DNA from: Aquatica leii | Taxonomy: Eukaryota > Arthropoda > Insecta > Coleoptera > Lampyridae | Reading direction: 5' to 3' | Assembly: GCA_035610365.1 (NCBI GenBank) | Contig: CM069432.1 | Span: 105,481,529-105,545,528 of the forward strand | Length of the DNA stretch: 64,000 bases | Shown here: positions 21,751-32,994 of the stretch, one piece after another | Layout: every line of letters begins with the position of its first letter | Position numbering within the stretch: the first letter of the stretch is position 1 | The notes under the pieces: model-generated | What the model was told of the DNA's origin: nothing | Seen by the model: only the letters and a program-made list of their open reading frames with translations | Database searches by the model: none | Made by a program: the position numbers and the translations under genes

Positions 21751-21771
21751 CTCCACGTTGGCCGCGCCAAT
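21751..21771 (-). other. Primer-binding site, tRNA-Lys-like
   Basis: Two bases inside the 5' LTR the element strand reads TGGCGCGGCCAACGTGG. This resembles the complement of an animal tRNA-Lys 3' end (TGGCGCCCAACGTGG) with a small difference after the sixth base. The tRNA identity is an inference from memory of the tRNA 3' sequence. Confidence 0.65.
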
Positions 21772-21772
21772 C

Positions 21773-23706
21773 TGTTACACTCTAAAACGATGGTTTAGAG
21801 AAGGTAACAATGGGATGGTGGTTTGCCAGCTAACTTAGTCGAGAAGGGGCGGGTCGAATTATTTGTCTCTCACTTACCTTTTTGCCGAGTTTACTTAAAT
21901 CAGGAAGAGTTGTTAAGGGCGCCACCGAATTTTTAGTCACTGTAAAATGTTCGCCAAAACCGGAAATTCGAACACTCCGTAGATGAAAACAGGCGATTCA
22001 GAGAAAGTCAAATATGAGATAATAATTCGTATATTAAAATTTAAAGCAAGTAAAATGGTTAATAAAATCATTCAAATTAATCTTAAATTTAAAAGTCGCA
22101 CAGGAATCAGCCGCAGAGCGCTTGGTCGTACGTACGACTCGCCGCAAACGATAAATGCCGCTACTCGAGAACTACCTTAACTTAATTCACAACTAAAGCA
22201 TGCATACAACAAAACATCAAACAAAATAATAAATCAAGACTGCGCACCGAGTCAGAGGGGTCTAAAGTTTGATAATCAAGACATAATTGAATTCTAAGAC
22301 TCTATTCTGATCGATTCGCCCGTCTTGACTTTAACCAACAATTTAAATCAACCAAAAACAAAATCAAATAGAAGTACGCGTCGAAAATAACTGGTGTCCG
22401 TGATGTTCTTCTAACGATCGAATTGGAGGCGAGTTCTTCAGTTGAAGAGGTGATAAGTTGTTAAAGGTACTTACAGGTATGCCTGCAGTTTGACAGCTAC
22501 TAATCCTTAGTTTACAACAAAAACTCAACACTTTATTGTCAGAATCGATTCACTTAACTCCGTCAAAGACGTTACACGCGTTCAGCATCGGTAAAACGCG
22601 TCGATACAGTACCATTAGCCGGGAAAACTTTATAAAGTCCGCAGTAGCGACTATTTTCTCAATTGGGAGAACAACCGGCAACTTTCCCGGAACTAATTAT
22701 TACAATCGTCAATTCTTTAAATGTTCCGCTTGTTCGTTCAATTACCCACACTTTAACATTCTTCGTTTACCGAACTTTTCACCTCAAGGTCTTATTCTTG
22801 CCTCAATCGTTTGATTTTAACCAATTTTCGTAGTTCACCTTTATTTAATTAAACACACACAAGTGCGGTTCTAATTTGCCACTTGAATTAGAATGTTTAA
22901 GTAACGTAATGTTCATCACCTGTATTTATAATGCGTCGCCGAAAACTCGGTGTTAATTACCCGCATAAAACACTTGACTTCTTGAACCGAACTTAAATCA
23001 ACTATTTGTTTTACAAATTTCAATTATACAAAATTTCTGATTGGATTCGAAATTATATTAATTGACCTTTTTTTTCGAGGGCCAAAAAGGAACTTAACTT
23101 TCCTCTGGAAAGAATGAAGCTTAAATAGCCCCTTCTCAAAAACAAAATCTCCAATCAAAAACCTTACATTAATTACATCTTACTTTAAGACAAAGAACTT
23201 AACATAATTTAGGTACGTGACAATTCTTATCCGAATCTTCCCACGCAACAGCTAAATTAGCACTTGCTTCTGATTATGAAATATAACAAGAATGATAGCT
23301 CAGCAAGTCCATGGGAACAGAGTAATAAACGCGTTCAGAAACATAAATCTTACTCTAATCTAAACTTAAAATATACAAAGAGACATCTGAACAAAGAATA
23401 ATTCTAAGTAAAATAATTTTTAACATGAACCAAATCTCAAGTTTCAAAAATTTAATGGGTTTAAGGCACGTACACAGACATCCGTCGCCAAAAGATATTC
23501 AATTACCAGATAATAAATAATTTTAAATGAATGTCAATAAATACAATGGAAACTTTTAAAATGTTACCAAGAAATACGCAATTCGAAAATACAAAGAAGT
23601 TTATTGAACGATGGAAATGCTAAACACACCCGTAATTACAACATAATAATAAAAAAAATATTTGGATAAAAACTCTCAGCCCCCAAAAACCACCGGGACG
23701 GTGACA
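21773..23706 (-). repeat. Gypsy 5' LTR (1934 bp)
   Basis: Nearly identical to 14546-16481. Differences seen: one G fewer near 22102, a T/C change near 22686, a C/T change near 23070 and one A fewer near 23648. It would contain the promoter and polyadenylation signals of the element. Confidence 0.95.
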
Positions 23707-23710
23707 ATTT
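23707..23710. repeat. Target-site duplication ATTT (right)
   Basis: Matches 14542-14545. Joining the two sides restores a continuous leader of the YR element. Confidence 0.85.
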
Positions 23711-23801
23711 GTTTATTATAAACAAAAATGAGTGAAATTATAATCGTCTGACAGCTGCGTTGTCAAATCGTTATTAAAGATTTTCATTAATTAAAAATAA
23801 A

Positions 23802-24879
23802 ATGAGTACCCCAAAACATCTTACTGAAAAAGCAGTAGCAGTTTCCCTTGATTTATTGCCCACAAAACCTAAAGAAAAATATTTATCTTGTTACGATAAA
23901 TTTGTGAAGTGTAAAGAAGCAGAAGGAGCTACATCGTGGTCAGAGGATGTGTTGTTGAGTTATTTTGCGGAGGAATTATCAAAATACGCACCTACAACTA
24001 TGTGGTCTATTTATTCAATGTTGAAAACAACGATAAGTTCGAAACATAATGTAGATATAAGTAAATATTGTCGTTTGCAAGCTTTTTTAAAGAAGAAAAG
24101 AATTGGATTTGCGAGTAAAAAATCCAAAGTTTTTTCTCCCACCGAAATAAATAAATTTCTCCGAGAAGCCCCAGATCGAGAGTATCTTCTTGTAAAGGTT
24201 AATATTATAATTTTTTTTACTTAAATTAATCTATAATTTATTTAAATCCTATGATGTATCTAAACTCAGCAATTTTACAATTAGGTTGTGGCAATTCTTG
24301 GAGTTCTTGGAGCATGTCGAGGAGCCGAATTGTGTGACATGGCCGTGGCTGATTTCGAAGACCTTGAAAAAAAAAATTATTAAAAATAACAATTCCAACA
24401 ACAAAATCCCATATAAGTCGTACCTTTAGGGCAAATGTACAAAACAGGTTATAGGAAAAAATAAAGTCGCCACCTGTCCTAAACAAATCGCTGAATTTTT
24501 AAATCTTCCTAATTCTGGAGAATATACAGGCCACAACTTCCGGAGGACTTCAGCCACTTTACTCGCTGATTCTGGCGCAGATATAACCACTATAAAACGC
24601 CATGGTGGTTGGAAATCCACGACTGTCGCTGAAGGCTATATTCAAGATTCGACCAGTAATAAAAGAAAAATATCAAATCAAATCACTAAATGCATTGATG
24701 AATCTTTACCTCGTCCATCGTTGGATCACATGGCTTTAGAAAAAAAAATTAGAAGTGAAAACTTTGTGAGCTTCTCTACAAAAACAGAAGAATCTAATTT
24801 AACAACGAAAGAGACAGTAACATCCAAACAAACCGTATATAATTTTCAAAATTGTACTATCAATACAATTAATTTTTAA
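23802..24879 (+). pseudogene. Crypton-like tyrosine recombinase (one intron, lightly damaged)
   Basis: Exon 1 (23802-24197, 132 codons) is a core-binding, SAM-like helical domain: LPTKPKEKYLSCYDKF, SWSEDVLLSYFAEE, LQAFLKKKRIGF, FSPTEINKFLREAPD. A GT...AG intron at 24198-24284 joins in phase 0 to AILGVLGACRGAELCDM, which holds the first catalytic Arg (box I). Box II follows as GHNFRRTSATLLADSGAD (H-x-x-R), then KRHGGW and TVAEGYIQDS with the catalytic Tyr. The frame ends at the stop 24877-24879 after YNFQNCTINTINF. All catalytic residues of a tyrosine recombinase are present. An extra A in the A run at 24365-24375 and a TAG near 24426 break the middle. Such enzymes cut and rejoin DNA through a 3'-phosphotyrosine. 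The Crypton assignment follows from the GHxFRRTSA..KRHGGW..VAEGY pattern. Confidence 0.82.
24198..24284 (+). other. Probable intron of the recombinase gene
   Basis: 87 bases, GTTAAT at the donor and TTTTACAATTAG at the acceptor. Removing it keeps frame and joins two conserved blocks. Confidence 0.7.
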
Positions 24880-25023
24880 ATTAACTTTAAAAAAAAATGT
24901 TAAATTAAAAAAAAACTGATAAACTGTTAAAATGTTAGATTAACTATATTAAAATGTTCTTTTATTATCTGATTTCTGAATTATTCAATAATTAAAATAG
25001 TATAAGATATTACTGCGCTATTT

Positions 25024-25098
25024 GTTTGAAATAGTCTTCCTTCGACTGGCAACAGAAATCAAAACTCGTTGTTTCATTCCAGGTGATATGAAAAATAT
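25024..25098 (-). repeat. Right inverted repeat of the YR element
   Basis: Reverse complement reads ATTTTTCATATCACCTG, then GAGTTTTGATTTCTG and CCAGTCGAA, matching 14332-14408. Confidence 0.75.
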
Positions 25099-25100
25099 AG

Positions 25101-25207
25101 TGTGTGGCACGGGATGAAACAAAGACGATTTCTGACCAGGACGCTTCGCTCGGGCAGTCAACTCTCGCCCTGGTCAGAAATCGTCTTGTTTCACCCCTTG
25201 CCACACA
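25101..25207. repeat. 107-bp hairpin with 42-bp arms
   Basis: Left arm 25101-25143 starts TGTGTGGCACGGGATGAAAC; right arm 25166-25207 is its near-perfect reverse complement, ending in CCACACA. The loop of about 22 bases is GC-rich. The arm segment GACGATTTCTGACCA is also similar to GACAATTTCAGACCA beside the left palindrome, tying the two ends together. Confidence 0.92.
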
Positions 25208-26100
25208 ATATACTATTGCTTTTTATTTGCTTTGATCCTGATATTTTAAAACGGTTAGTCAATCTTGAAGAATGTACCTTGGAATATATTATTTGATTAT
25301 CTCTTTGCAATATGCATACTATGATCGCTCTTTAAAAAGTTGTGTTAAATTATCTCCAAGATGGTATTTTCAACTAAATATAGAAAAATATAATGACAAG
25401 TATCTCTGGTTTCAATTGCATTATGATCCAATTTTAGAACTGCTTTATTTTCTATTCATTTTTGTCCAACAAAAACAAAATGCATTATATCGTTCTGATA
25501 ACTCATAAGCTGTTATATTGTTCAAATTACTGAAATAGGAATAATGTTAGAATTATGTACTTTTGTATAATCATGCTGTATTTTATGCTTAAACCTACTA
25601 TGAAAAATCCTTAAGGAATCTTAATCAACTAATACTTAAAAAAACTTTTTTTGTTAAAAAAAGTTTAGTTAATAATCAGAATCAGTATAAATTTATTAAA
25701 ATAAAACCAAACACAACTTTCTTTATTAGATAACAAAAAAAAATAATAAACGAGATTTGTTTAAACTTTGTATGAATGCTGTCTCGAATACAGTTTGAAG
25801 TATTCTTTTGTTAATGTTGTATTGCTGAATTTTATACACAAATTAAAAACAATTCACACGTTAATCACATGAAATAAAACACAAACAAAGTTATCAGCTC
25901 AGCATACATCTGCTATACATAATTCTGTTAAACAAGGACATTAATTAATACATAGTGAGGTCATCATTTGACTTCTCTGTACCGTTATCACTGTATGTGA
26001 GATGTAAGAGTTAGCTGACAGTAATCACGTTTAATGAAAACTACTTTAACGAAGGTAATAAGTCTTGTGGGAGTTAATTTTTGCGTCTTTGATGTTGGTT
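25208..26100. other. No recognisable gene
   Basis: AT-rich sequence with two short open frames (up to 78 codons) showing no known motif. Confidence 0.6.
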
Positions 26101-26109
26101 CTTTTGACC

Positions 26110-28560
26110 GAGGTTATATAGCACTGCACTGGGCTACTCGGGTATTTTGGTAAACTGAACATGCATTATGCATATGTTAAGATTGGTCGTAGAATACTCT
26201 TGTAGATTAACATGGTGCACTCTATGCGCAGGTGCAATTTTCTTTTAATTAACAAGTATAGTAGTGAGAGTCTCGCATAGCATTCGCTTAGCTTTTTATT
26301 CACATGGATTCCCCATTCAAGTTAAGTGTCCAAAAAATCTTCTAGGTAATTAACTGTTTTATCTCTTGCGTTCCATTCTATTATACGTTAATTGATTGTT
26401 GTTCTTTGGAAGATCTGGATTTTTTTCCCAAGTAAAGACTTTACCTGGCTCTTCGTTGAATTGATTTCAATTTTCCATTTGCTATACCATGTGCAGATTG
26501 ATTATAAGGCGTTTTGTAGTTGGTTAACCGTTATCTGAAGATTTTTATTTTGCGTAATTACTGCTGTGTCATCAGCAAACATTGCTAAGGTGGCATTATT
26601 TGTGGTTTGTAAATCATGTGCGCAAATGTTAAAAAGAGTTGTTTCTAATATACTTCCCTGTGGTACTCTAACGTTAACAATTCTTTTGGTAGATAGGGTT
26701 GCCTGTACCCGAACTAAAAATATTCTATCTGTAATAAATGAGATAATGATGTCAATGAGATAGTATGAGAGTTCTAGTTTTATCACTTTATATTAAAGTC
26801 CTTGCACTCCCTGTCAAATGCGCTTTCAAGATCGATGAAGCAAACAAATGTTTTTTGTTTTCAAATTCTTGTTGTATTGTTTATGTGATTTTATGACCGG
26901 ATGCGTTGTCAAGTGTTTTTTGTTTAAAGCTAAATTGATATTTTGGTATCATATTTTTCTCTTCCAGGATTAAATTTAGTCGTATATAAATAATTTTCTC
27001 TAAAATCTTTATGAGCGTTGAATGAAGGCTGATTGAGCGATAACTGTATGGTTTATGTATTATCCTTGCATTTTTTATAAAATGGTAAAATGATGGCTTG
27101 TTTCCATTTTTTTGGAAAATACTCAAGTCGAAAGCAAGCATTAGATGTTGTTGCCAGGAACGGTAGTGTCTTTATTGTAAGTTGTTGTACCATTGAGTTT
27201 GTAATTAAGTCCGATTCGGGTGATTTTTTTATTAAAAGTTTTGTAATAATTTGTTTATTTTCTGATGGTGACGTAAGTATAAATTTTCTTTACGCCTGTT
27301 TTTTATAGTTACCAATAGTTTTGTTTACTTCCTGTTTATGTTCTTGGGTTATGTTTGTGTCATTTTGTATAAAGACTTGTTCAAAATTCAAAACTAAACG
27401 TTGACTTTTTCATCGCTGCTGACAAATCGGATGTTGTCTCTTAGTAGATAAATTATGTTTGATGCCGTATTAGTCTTTTGGCGGTCTGCCACAATGATGC
27501 ATTTTGAGGCTGTAGTTCCTCAATATATTTGTTATACATATTGAGTTTATAATTCACTAATTTGAGTCTAACTTAGTGGATCAGTTGATTAATAAGCTTT
27601 TTTAGTTGTAGTCTGCATGTTTTTTGCCATTCACATCTTGTTTTGTTCTTAAGTTTGATTACATTTAGAATTTTTATTGGTCTTTGAGTATATCGTCGTG
27701 GTTTGTTATTATTTGGTATTACTGCTGATTATACGCTAGTTCTTACTATCTCCGTATATTGTTGTACGGTTTCATCAATATTGTTTGTTGTTCATGTGGG
27801 GAATTTGTTTTTCATATTTTTGTCTACTTTAATATAGAAAATATCCCAGTCAACTTTTTTTTCAATTAATTTGAGTATCATCGGTTGTGTTGCAACACAT
27901 TGAAAAATAAGACAATCACTGGTAAGTGATCAGAATCAAACTCATTTAGCACAGTTTGATAAATTGGTTTGTTAAAGTTTTTGAACAGGATTATGTCTAA
28001 TACATATGGTTTATGATCCTATCTTCAAGGATAATGTTTGTAATCTGTCGGAGTTGCTATTTTATTCCGTGATTTATAATAAAATTATGTAACTTTACTC
28101 TATTTGGATGTATAGCTCTGCATCCCCAGTCTGTAAGGTTAAAGTTAAAACCGCCTATGACTAATGTTTGATGACTGCCATTAAATAATTTAGTGACATC
28201 GCTTTCCAGTATGGTTTTATTTAGTTGCTAATATGCAGCATGAAGTGTAATTTAAGCATTGTTTTCTAAATTTAGTTTATGTTTCCAGGTTATCGAGTTC
28301 TAAATTTATTCAAAGCAGGTGATCTAACTAACACTTGATAATAATTGATACGCCTCCTGCTGCAGTTGAAATATCTTAAACTGATATATATTTCAAATCC
28401 TAGTACATTAAATTTTTTTAAGTTATGCAGACCCATCTACGTTGTGTCTAACTAAGAATTCCACCAATAATGTCCGCTGCTTTTTAATACTATCACCATT
28501 CCAGTTATGGACAATTAAATTACTGATTATGTGCTTTTAATTATGTCCATAAGTGGATAA
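26110..28560 (-). pseudogene. LINE ORF2: endonuclease and reverse transcriptase remnant
   Basis: Endonuclease: GGFNFNLTDWGCRAIHPNR near 28180-28090 corresponds to the GDFNxxxxxWG block. RT: YRSISLHSTLIKILEKIIY at 27050-26990 (RPISLL-type block), VRVPQGSILETTLFNI and the catalytic FADDTAVI in the open frame 26786-26502, then KILRPILTYA-like sequence (readable as LIYKSILRPILTYA) near 26200. This is the standard Jockey-clade order. Only fragments of 85-95 codons stay open, so the gene is long dead. Confidence 0.8.
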
Positions 28561-28639
28561 TTCAGAAATTAAAGTTGTAAGATAAGGTATGACTTTATCT
28601 AGGTTTGGTTTTATTAACGCAACTATTTTTGTGATAATT

Positions 28640-29616
28640 GTAGTTTCAAAGTCTGGCGTTTCTAGTTTATTTATATAGTTCAGTCTGTTCAGTTAGTTAG
28701 GAGTCTAGGTAAAGACCTATCATAATCATTATGCCGAGTTTGTTGATAATTATTCTGACTAGTACAGGGTTTGGTATGGTTTGTGCGTATAAACTGTATT
28801 TGTTTGGAAGTGTTTATGTGGCAAATTTGTTTTAGATAATAAGTGCATTCTTTAAAATTGACGGGATAATACTCTCCGTAGTTTACACAATGCGGTAGTA
28901 TACTTGGTTGTTTTGGACATTGGGTATTGTGGAGGCTGCCTGTGCATTTCACACATCTGGGTTTTATTCTACAATAGCTGTGCGTGTGTTCGTACTATTG
29001 GCATTTTTTACATTAAGAAATGTCACTTGATTTTAGTCTAGGTTCAACTTCAATTATCAACCGCACATAAGGGTAATGCTCTTTTGTCTTTATTGTAAAG
29101 GTGAACTACCTTTATGACAAGTAGCTTAACTCTTTTAGTTTTGCTAATACTTTATTTTTTGTAATCGATACCGGAAAGAATGTAATGATGACTAATAGGT
29201 TGTTTTTCTTAGGGTCATTAAAAGTGCGGTAGTTAAGATTGTTGTCTGTCTAGAATTGAATCATTTTTCTGTAGTCATCGATTGCGTTTAGATTGATAAT
29301 AATTTTATCACCTTTTAGTGCTGTTTCAAATTCTCCTGTTGTTTGTTTTTTACGGTCCTTCATTATTTCTTGGTATTTTAAATTGGCTGCAAAGTGTAAA
29401 AATATTGATAGTATTTTTATTTGGTTTTATTTATAACACTATTTTATTGGTCTATTTCTATCTGGAAAATTGCAGCTGCTTCATAAATTATGTTAGCATT
29501 TTGGATGTTATCATTTGAGAGATAATATTTATTGTCATAAGGTTAGTGGGTTCAAAATAATATTTCTTATTTGTTAAAACTGGAGGTGATCGGTTATCAT
29601 TTGTTCTCTTAGTCAT
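28640..29616 (-). pseudogene. LINE ORF1: zinc-knuckle Gag-like remnant
   Basis: ATG at 29616 begins TKRTNDNRSPPVLTNKKYYF. The open piece 28952-28689 contains CTGSLHNTQCPKQP and HCVNYGEYYPVNFKECTYY, decayed CCHC knuckles (one cysteine reads Y). These match Jockey ORF1 proteins, where the second knuckle is usually C-V-N-C-G-E. RNA-binding function is lost. Confidence 0.78.
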
Positions 29617-29640
29617 TGTTACATGGCTAGGTCTCTGATT

Positions 29641-31990
29641 TTTAAACGAGAACTAATACAATTTCTATTATATAACAGATTTCAACTGCGCTTGAAAGTT
29701 TTTACTGTCTTGGCCATAACAAAAACATCAAGCTGGTTTTGTCAATAGACGCAACGAAGTATTTGTCACTTGAGTATGTACCTACATTGTTTTAAAAAAA
29801 GTATGGATTTAACCGGTTTTGGTAACAAGCTCACAATATGTTTTTATTCATAGTACCTATTTGATTTAAAACTAAATTAATTTTTCGCTCTGTTAAAAAC
29901 ATTTTTCAAACAAAACTTTCTTAGGTGCGGCTTAGGAGTAATTTTTTTGCTAACGGAAGCAACGCTGGCGTAGTTTCAGACATTTAAAAACAGTAACTAA
30001 GCAATTTTCATTCACATTTCTGACGTTTACATCGACATGAGTTATTCTAATTTTTAATTTTGTTGTGATTATCTACGTGTTTATGAAGCGTTGCTTTGAG
30101 TTTTCTTTATATTTAATTAATTTAATTAATGAATAAGAATTCTTAAAAGAATAAGGTTGGTATAAACCAATTTTATATAGAATATAAAACATCATTAGTA
30201 TAAAACAAAACAATGTTAAGTTAACCTACCAGCAACAACTAATAAATTTCTAAAATCAATAATTTAGAAGCACAAAAAACAATATAAAATCATAGTGTAT
30301 CTTTATTCTATTAAATTACGATTAACAAGATTAATTATTAAGATATGCTAAAATTAAATTTGAAAAGCTTTTATATACAGTTTCTTAATGATTTTCTAAT
30401 TATATGAATACGTAACAAATTATATTTAAAAATATAAAAACATAATTATACATTTCTCAAAATTTGAAGTTTTTTGCGTATTCACAAAACGACAATTTTG
30501 TGGCTATTACTCTAGTGCAAATCAGATTCACAGCTATTATACAGCTATAAGATGCACTTTTAATTATTAACTTCGTAATGTCTAATATTTAATAAATAGT
30601 TGGAAAATGAATTTAAATTAATATTGAAATACTCCTACTTAAAACTAAAAACACATGTACAAAAAAAGTAAACAATTAAATAATCCTTATTAATTTTTTT
30701 ATGTTTTTACAAAATTAAACCTTTAATGTTACATTTAAAAATAATTATTTAAAATTATATACTTATAAAACATTTTTAAATAGTATTTGTATAAATTTTA
30801 ATCTGATTTGAAATTAAACAAAAGTTACCTAAGGTAAAATTTACTAATACAAAACACAAATAAAACATTAACGGTAAAATACTTTTAAATTTGTTGTTGA
30901 ATTGTTTTTTAAATCTTATAATTAACTACGTTTAATTTACTAAATATATAAACTAATTCACAAAAAATTAAAAAGTGATGCAATTTAACTGAAAGTCTAG
31001 TACAAGATTGAATCGTAAAATAATAAACATTTGCTAATTAAACGACGTAAGAACCGTTGAATAAAAGTTAATCAATAGGCGCAGTAAGTAAAATTTATTA
31101 TTATAGCGTCAACAAGATAGACGGTTTGTATTTTAAGCATTGTCAGTAATGAAAACAAATAGTTTGGAATTTATAATAACCAATAACATTAGTTTAGCAA
31201 TTTTTTTTAAATCTATATTACAAAAAAGATTATAAATAATTTTTAAACATTGTCACAAAACTAATTTATAACATATAATGGTACTAAATTAGTAGTATTT
31301 GATACTTGAAAAGTTACATGTAGAAATATATATTTATACAAAGACTAGCATTTTTAACTAAAAACTATCTAAATTAAATGAATTCAATTTTTAAAACACA
31401 GCAAAATTGTTGTTTTTATAAAACAGTTTCATTTACTATAGATTTACTTTTATAAATATGTGTACAGTATACTTCCATTATTTTATCTTGTAAACAAGCT
31501 ATGAGCAAAAATATGAAAGTAAGAAACATTTTCAATTTTGGTACAAGATTAAATCGTCTTCCGGGTTCTGGCCATATTGATGTTGCAACAGAAGTTGTCA
31601 ATGTATTGCCCAATTTTGTAAAGAACTTTATCAGGGGATAAAATAAATAAAAAAATTAAAGAAGTTAACGATAATCTAACAAAGAAGCACTACAGAGTTC
31701 TAAGAACCGTTTGACACGGTACAATATTCTAGACTAAATTGCAAACATGTAGTTGCGCTTTTAGTCTAATTGCATACAATAAAATGGAACAAGTTTTAAA
31801 TTCTTTCATACAATTGACTCAAATTGACTGAACATGCGTAAATGCATCATTGCAAAAGTTTGATTTTTCAGGTTAATTTTATTTGTTTTGCACCGTTCTG
31901 TGAATTTACAGAATTTGAAATTTAATTGAAATTAAATTTAGTTTGTATAATTACAAACACATGTCGTCGTCTCAGTTGTAGGTACAAATC
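29641..31990. other. AT-rich stretch without recognisable gene
   Basis: About 2.3 kb. The longest open frame is 65 codons. I see no repeat or RNA gene I can support. Confidence 0.6.
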
Positions 31991-32300
31991 GTCATAAAAC
32001 TATATAAAGAACACCCTTGTTTATACCTATGCAGTGAAAAGTACCGAATATAAAAACAAACACGCTAGAAATAATGCACTCGAACGCATATATTTGGAAT
32101 TAAAACTTCCATCCGCACCAAATATTTGTCTGAGCACAGAAAATATGTAAATTCATTGAAGAGTGAAATGAGGACTGGTGAGGTAACACTATATTATTAT
32201 AGCGTACACTATAAATATTTGCGCACAATTTGATTTCAGATTTATAAACCTAACATATAGTATTATGAGCAGTTGCAATTTTTTTCTTCAGTATTCCACG
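31991..32300 (+). pseudogene. MADF-domain protein (Harbinger partner), broken
   Basis: MADF domains bind DNA and help Harbinger-type transposases reach the nucleus and the element ends. Reading across frameshifts gives VIKLYKEHPCLYL, EYKNKHARNNALERIYLELK, then SEHRKYVNSLKSEMRTGE, a GT..AG intron (32183-32239) and IYKPNI-stop-YYEQLQF. These match the MADF blocks in order, including the KSxMRSG..(E/D)xYxPxLWYYDxLxFL tail. The Trp of the tail is a TAG stop. At least two frame changes are needed in exon 1. A later stretch near 32765-32870 (KIFGEYIIKQ) could be a BESS-like tail, but that is weak. Confidence 0.65.
32183..32239 (+). other. Probable intron in the MADF gene
   Basis: 57 bases with GTAACA donor and TTGATTTCAG acceptor; phase 0; it separates two conserved MADF blocks that join without loss. 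Confidence 0.6.
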
Positions 32301-32994
32301 TCAATTTGTAGATATCATTATGTCACCACTAGGCTCTCCTACAACAAGCTAGTCTTGTGAAAACTTTCGAGAAGGTTTATTACGACCCTCCCAATCTAAA
32401 GTTGATAATCTGGAAAGTACTTCATTAAATGAAGAGGTAGTGTGGTCGCACTATTTTGATATATTCATAATTAAACTTTGTATAAACATTTTAAACATTG
32501 CAATTTTTTACTGAGGCAACAAGTTTTTAACAGACGCAGCTTACCTACAAAATTAATACTATTAAAGTTGACAGCATTCCCCCACTAGTAGATTATCATC
32601 TTACACAATCTACATCTGTAGCAGTTACTCTAAAGGTAACTCTAAATAAAAGTCTATGTTTAAATATATTAGCGAATAAGCACAATAGGAAAAGAGGTGA
32701 CGCCAATAAAGTTTCGAAAGAAATAAGTGCAGCAATTAAAGCACCTGTTTGTAACCTGGATTAACGTAAACTCTGCAAAATATTTGGCGAATATATTATC
32801 AAGCAATGTGTTACATGATGCTAGAAAAAAAATTGCAAAATGGAACTCAAAGTAAAACCATGTTTCAGATTTTCACAGATAGAAAATAAAATTAATAAAT
32901 AAGTTTACAATAAAATTAAAACCACATGGTAAATGTCAAAACATTATTAAAATGACAGATTACAATAGTTTACATATTATGTCTTCGAACTATG

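Larger units (their letters stand above)
14546..23706 (-). mobile_element. Young full-length Gypsy-type LTR retrotransposon
   Basis: A 9161-bp minus-strand element with two 1.93-kb LTRs, a tRNA-Lys-like primer site, gag, a protease-to-integrase pol and a purine tract. It has no envelope gene. I count two substitutions and two 1-base indels between the LTRs, so insertion was very recent. TSD is ATTT. Its host sequence is the YR element. The only coding damage seen is a frame break in an A run inside pol (near 19215). Confidence 0.95.
14332..25207 (+). mobile_element. Tyrosine-recombinase (Crypton-like) element split by a Gypsy insertion
   Basis: Removing the Gypsy element (14546-23706 plus one ATTT) leaves about 1.7 kb. 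It holds a ~75-bp terminal inverted repeat (14332-14408 and 25024-25098), a perfect 66-bp palindrome inside the left repeat, a 107-bp hairpin outside the right repeat, and a tyrosine-recombinase gene (23802-24879, with an intron). Described Cryptons carry a tyrosine recombinase but usually lack long inverted repeats, so the ends are unusual. That the two ends belong to one element rests on the shared repeat; exact boundaries and target site are not fixed. Confidence 0.65.
26100..29640 (-). mobile_element. Second Jockey-like LINE, decayed
   Basis: Minus-strand order is ORF1 with zinc knuckles (29616 to about 28640), endonuclease (about 28560-27900) and reverse transcriptase (about 27150-26110). 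Motifs are clear but frames change often. It is more diverged than the copy at 1-1740. No poly(A) tail or target duplication was pinned down. Confidence 0.8.
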
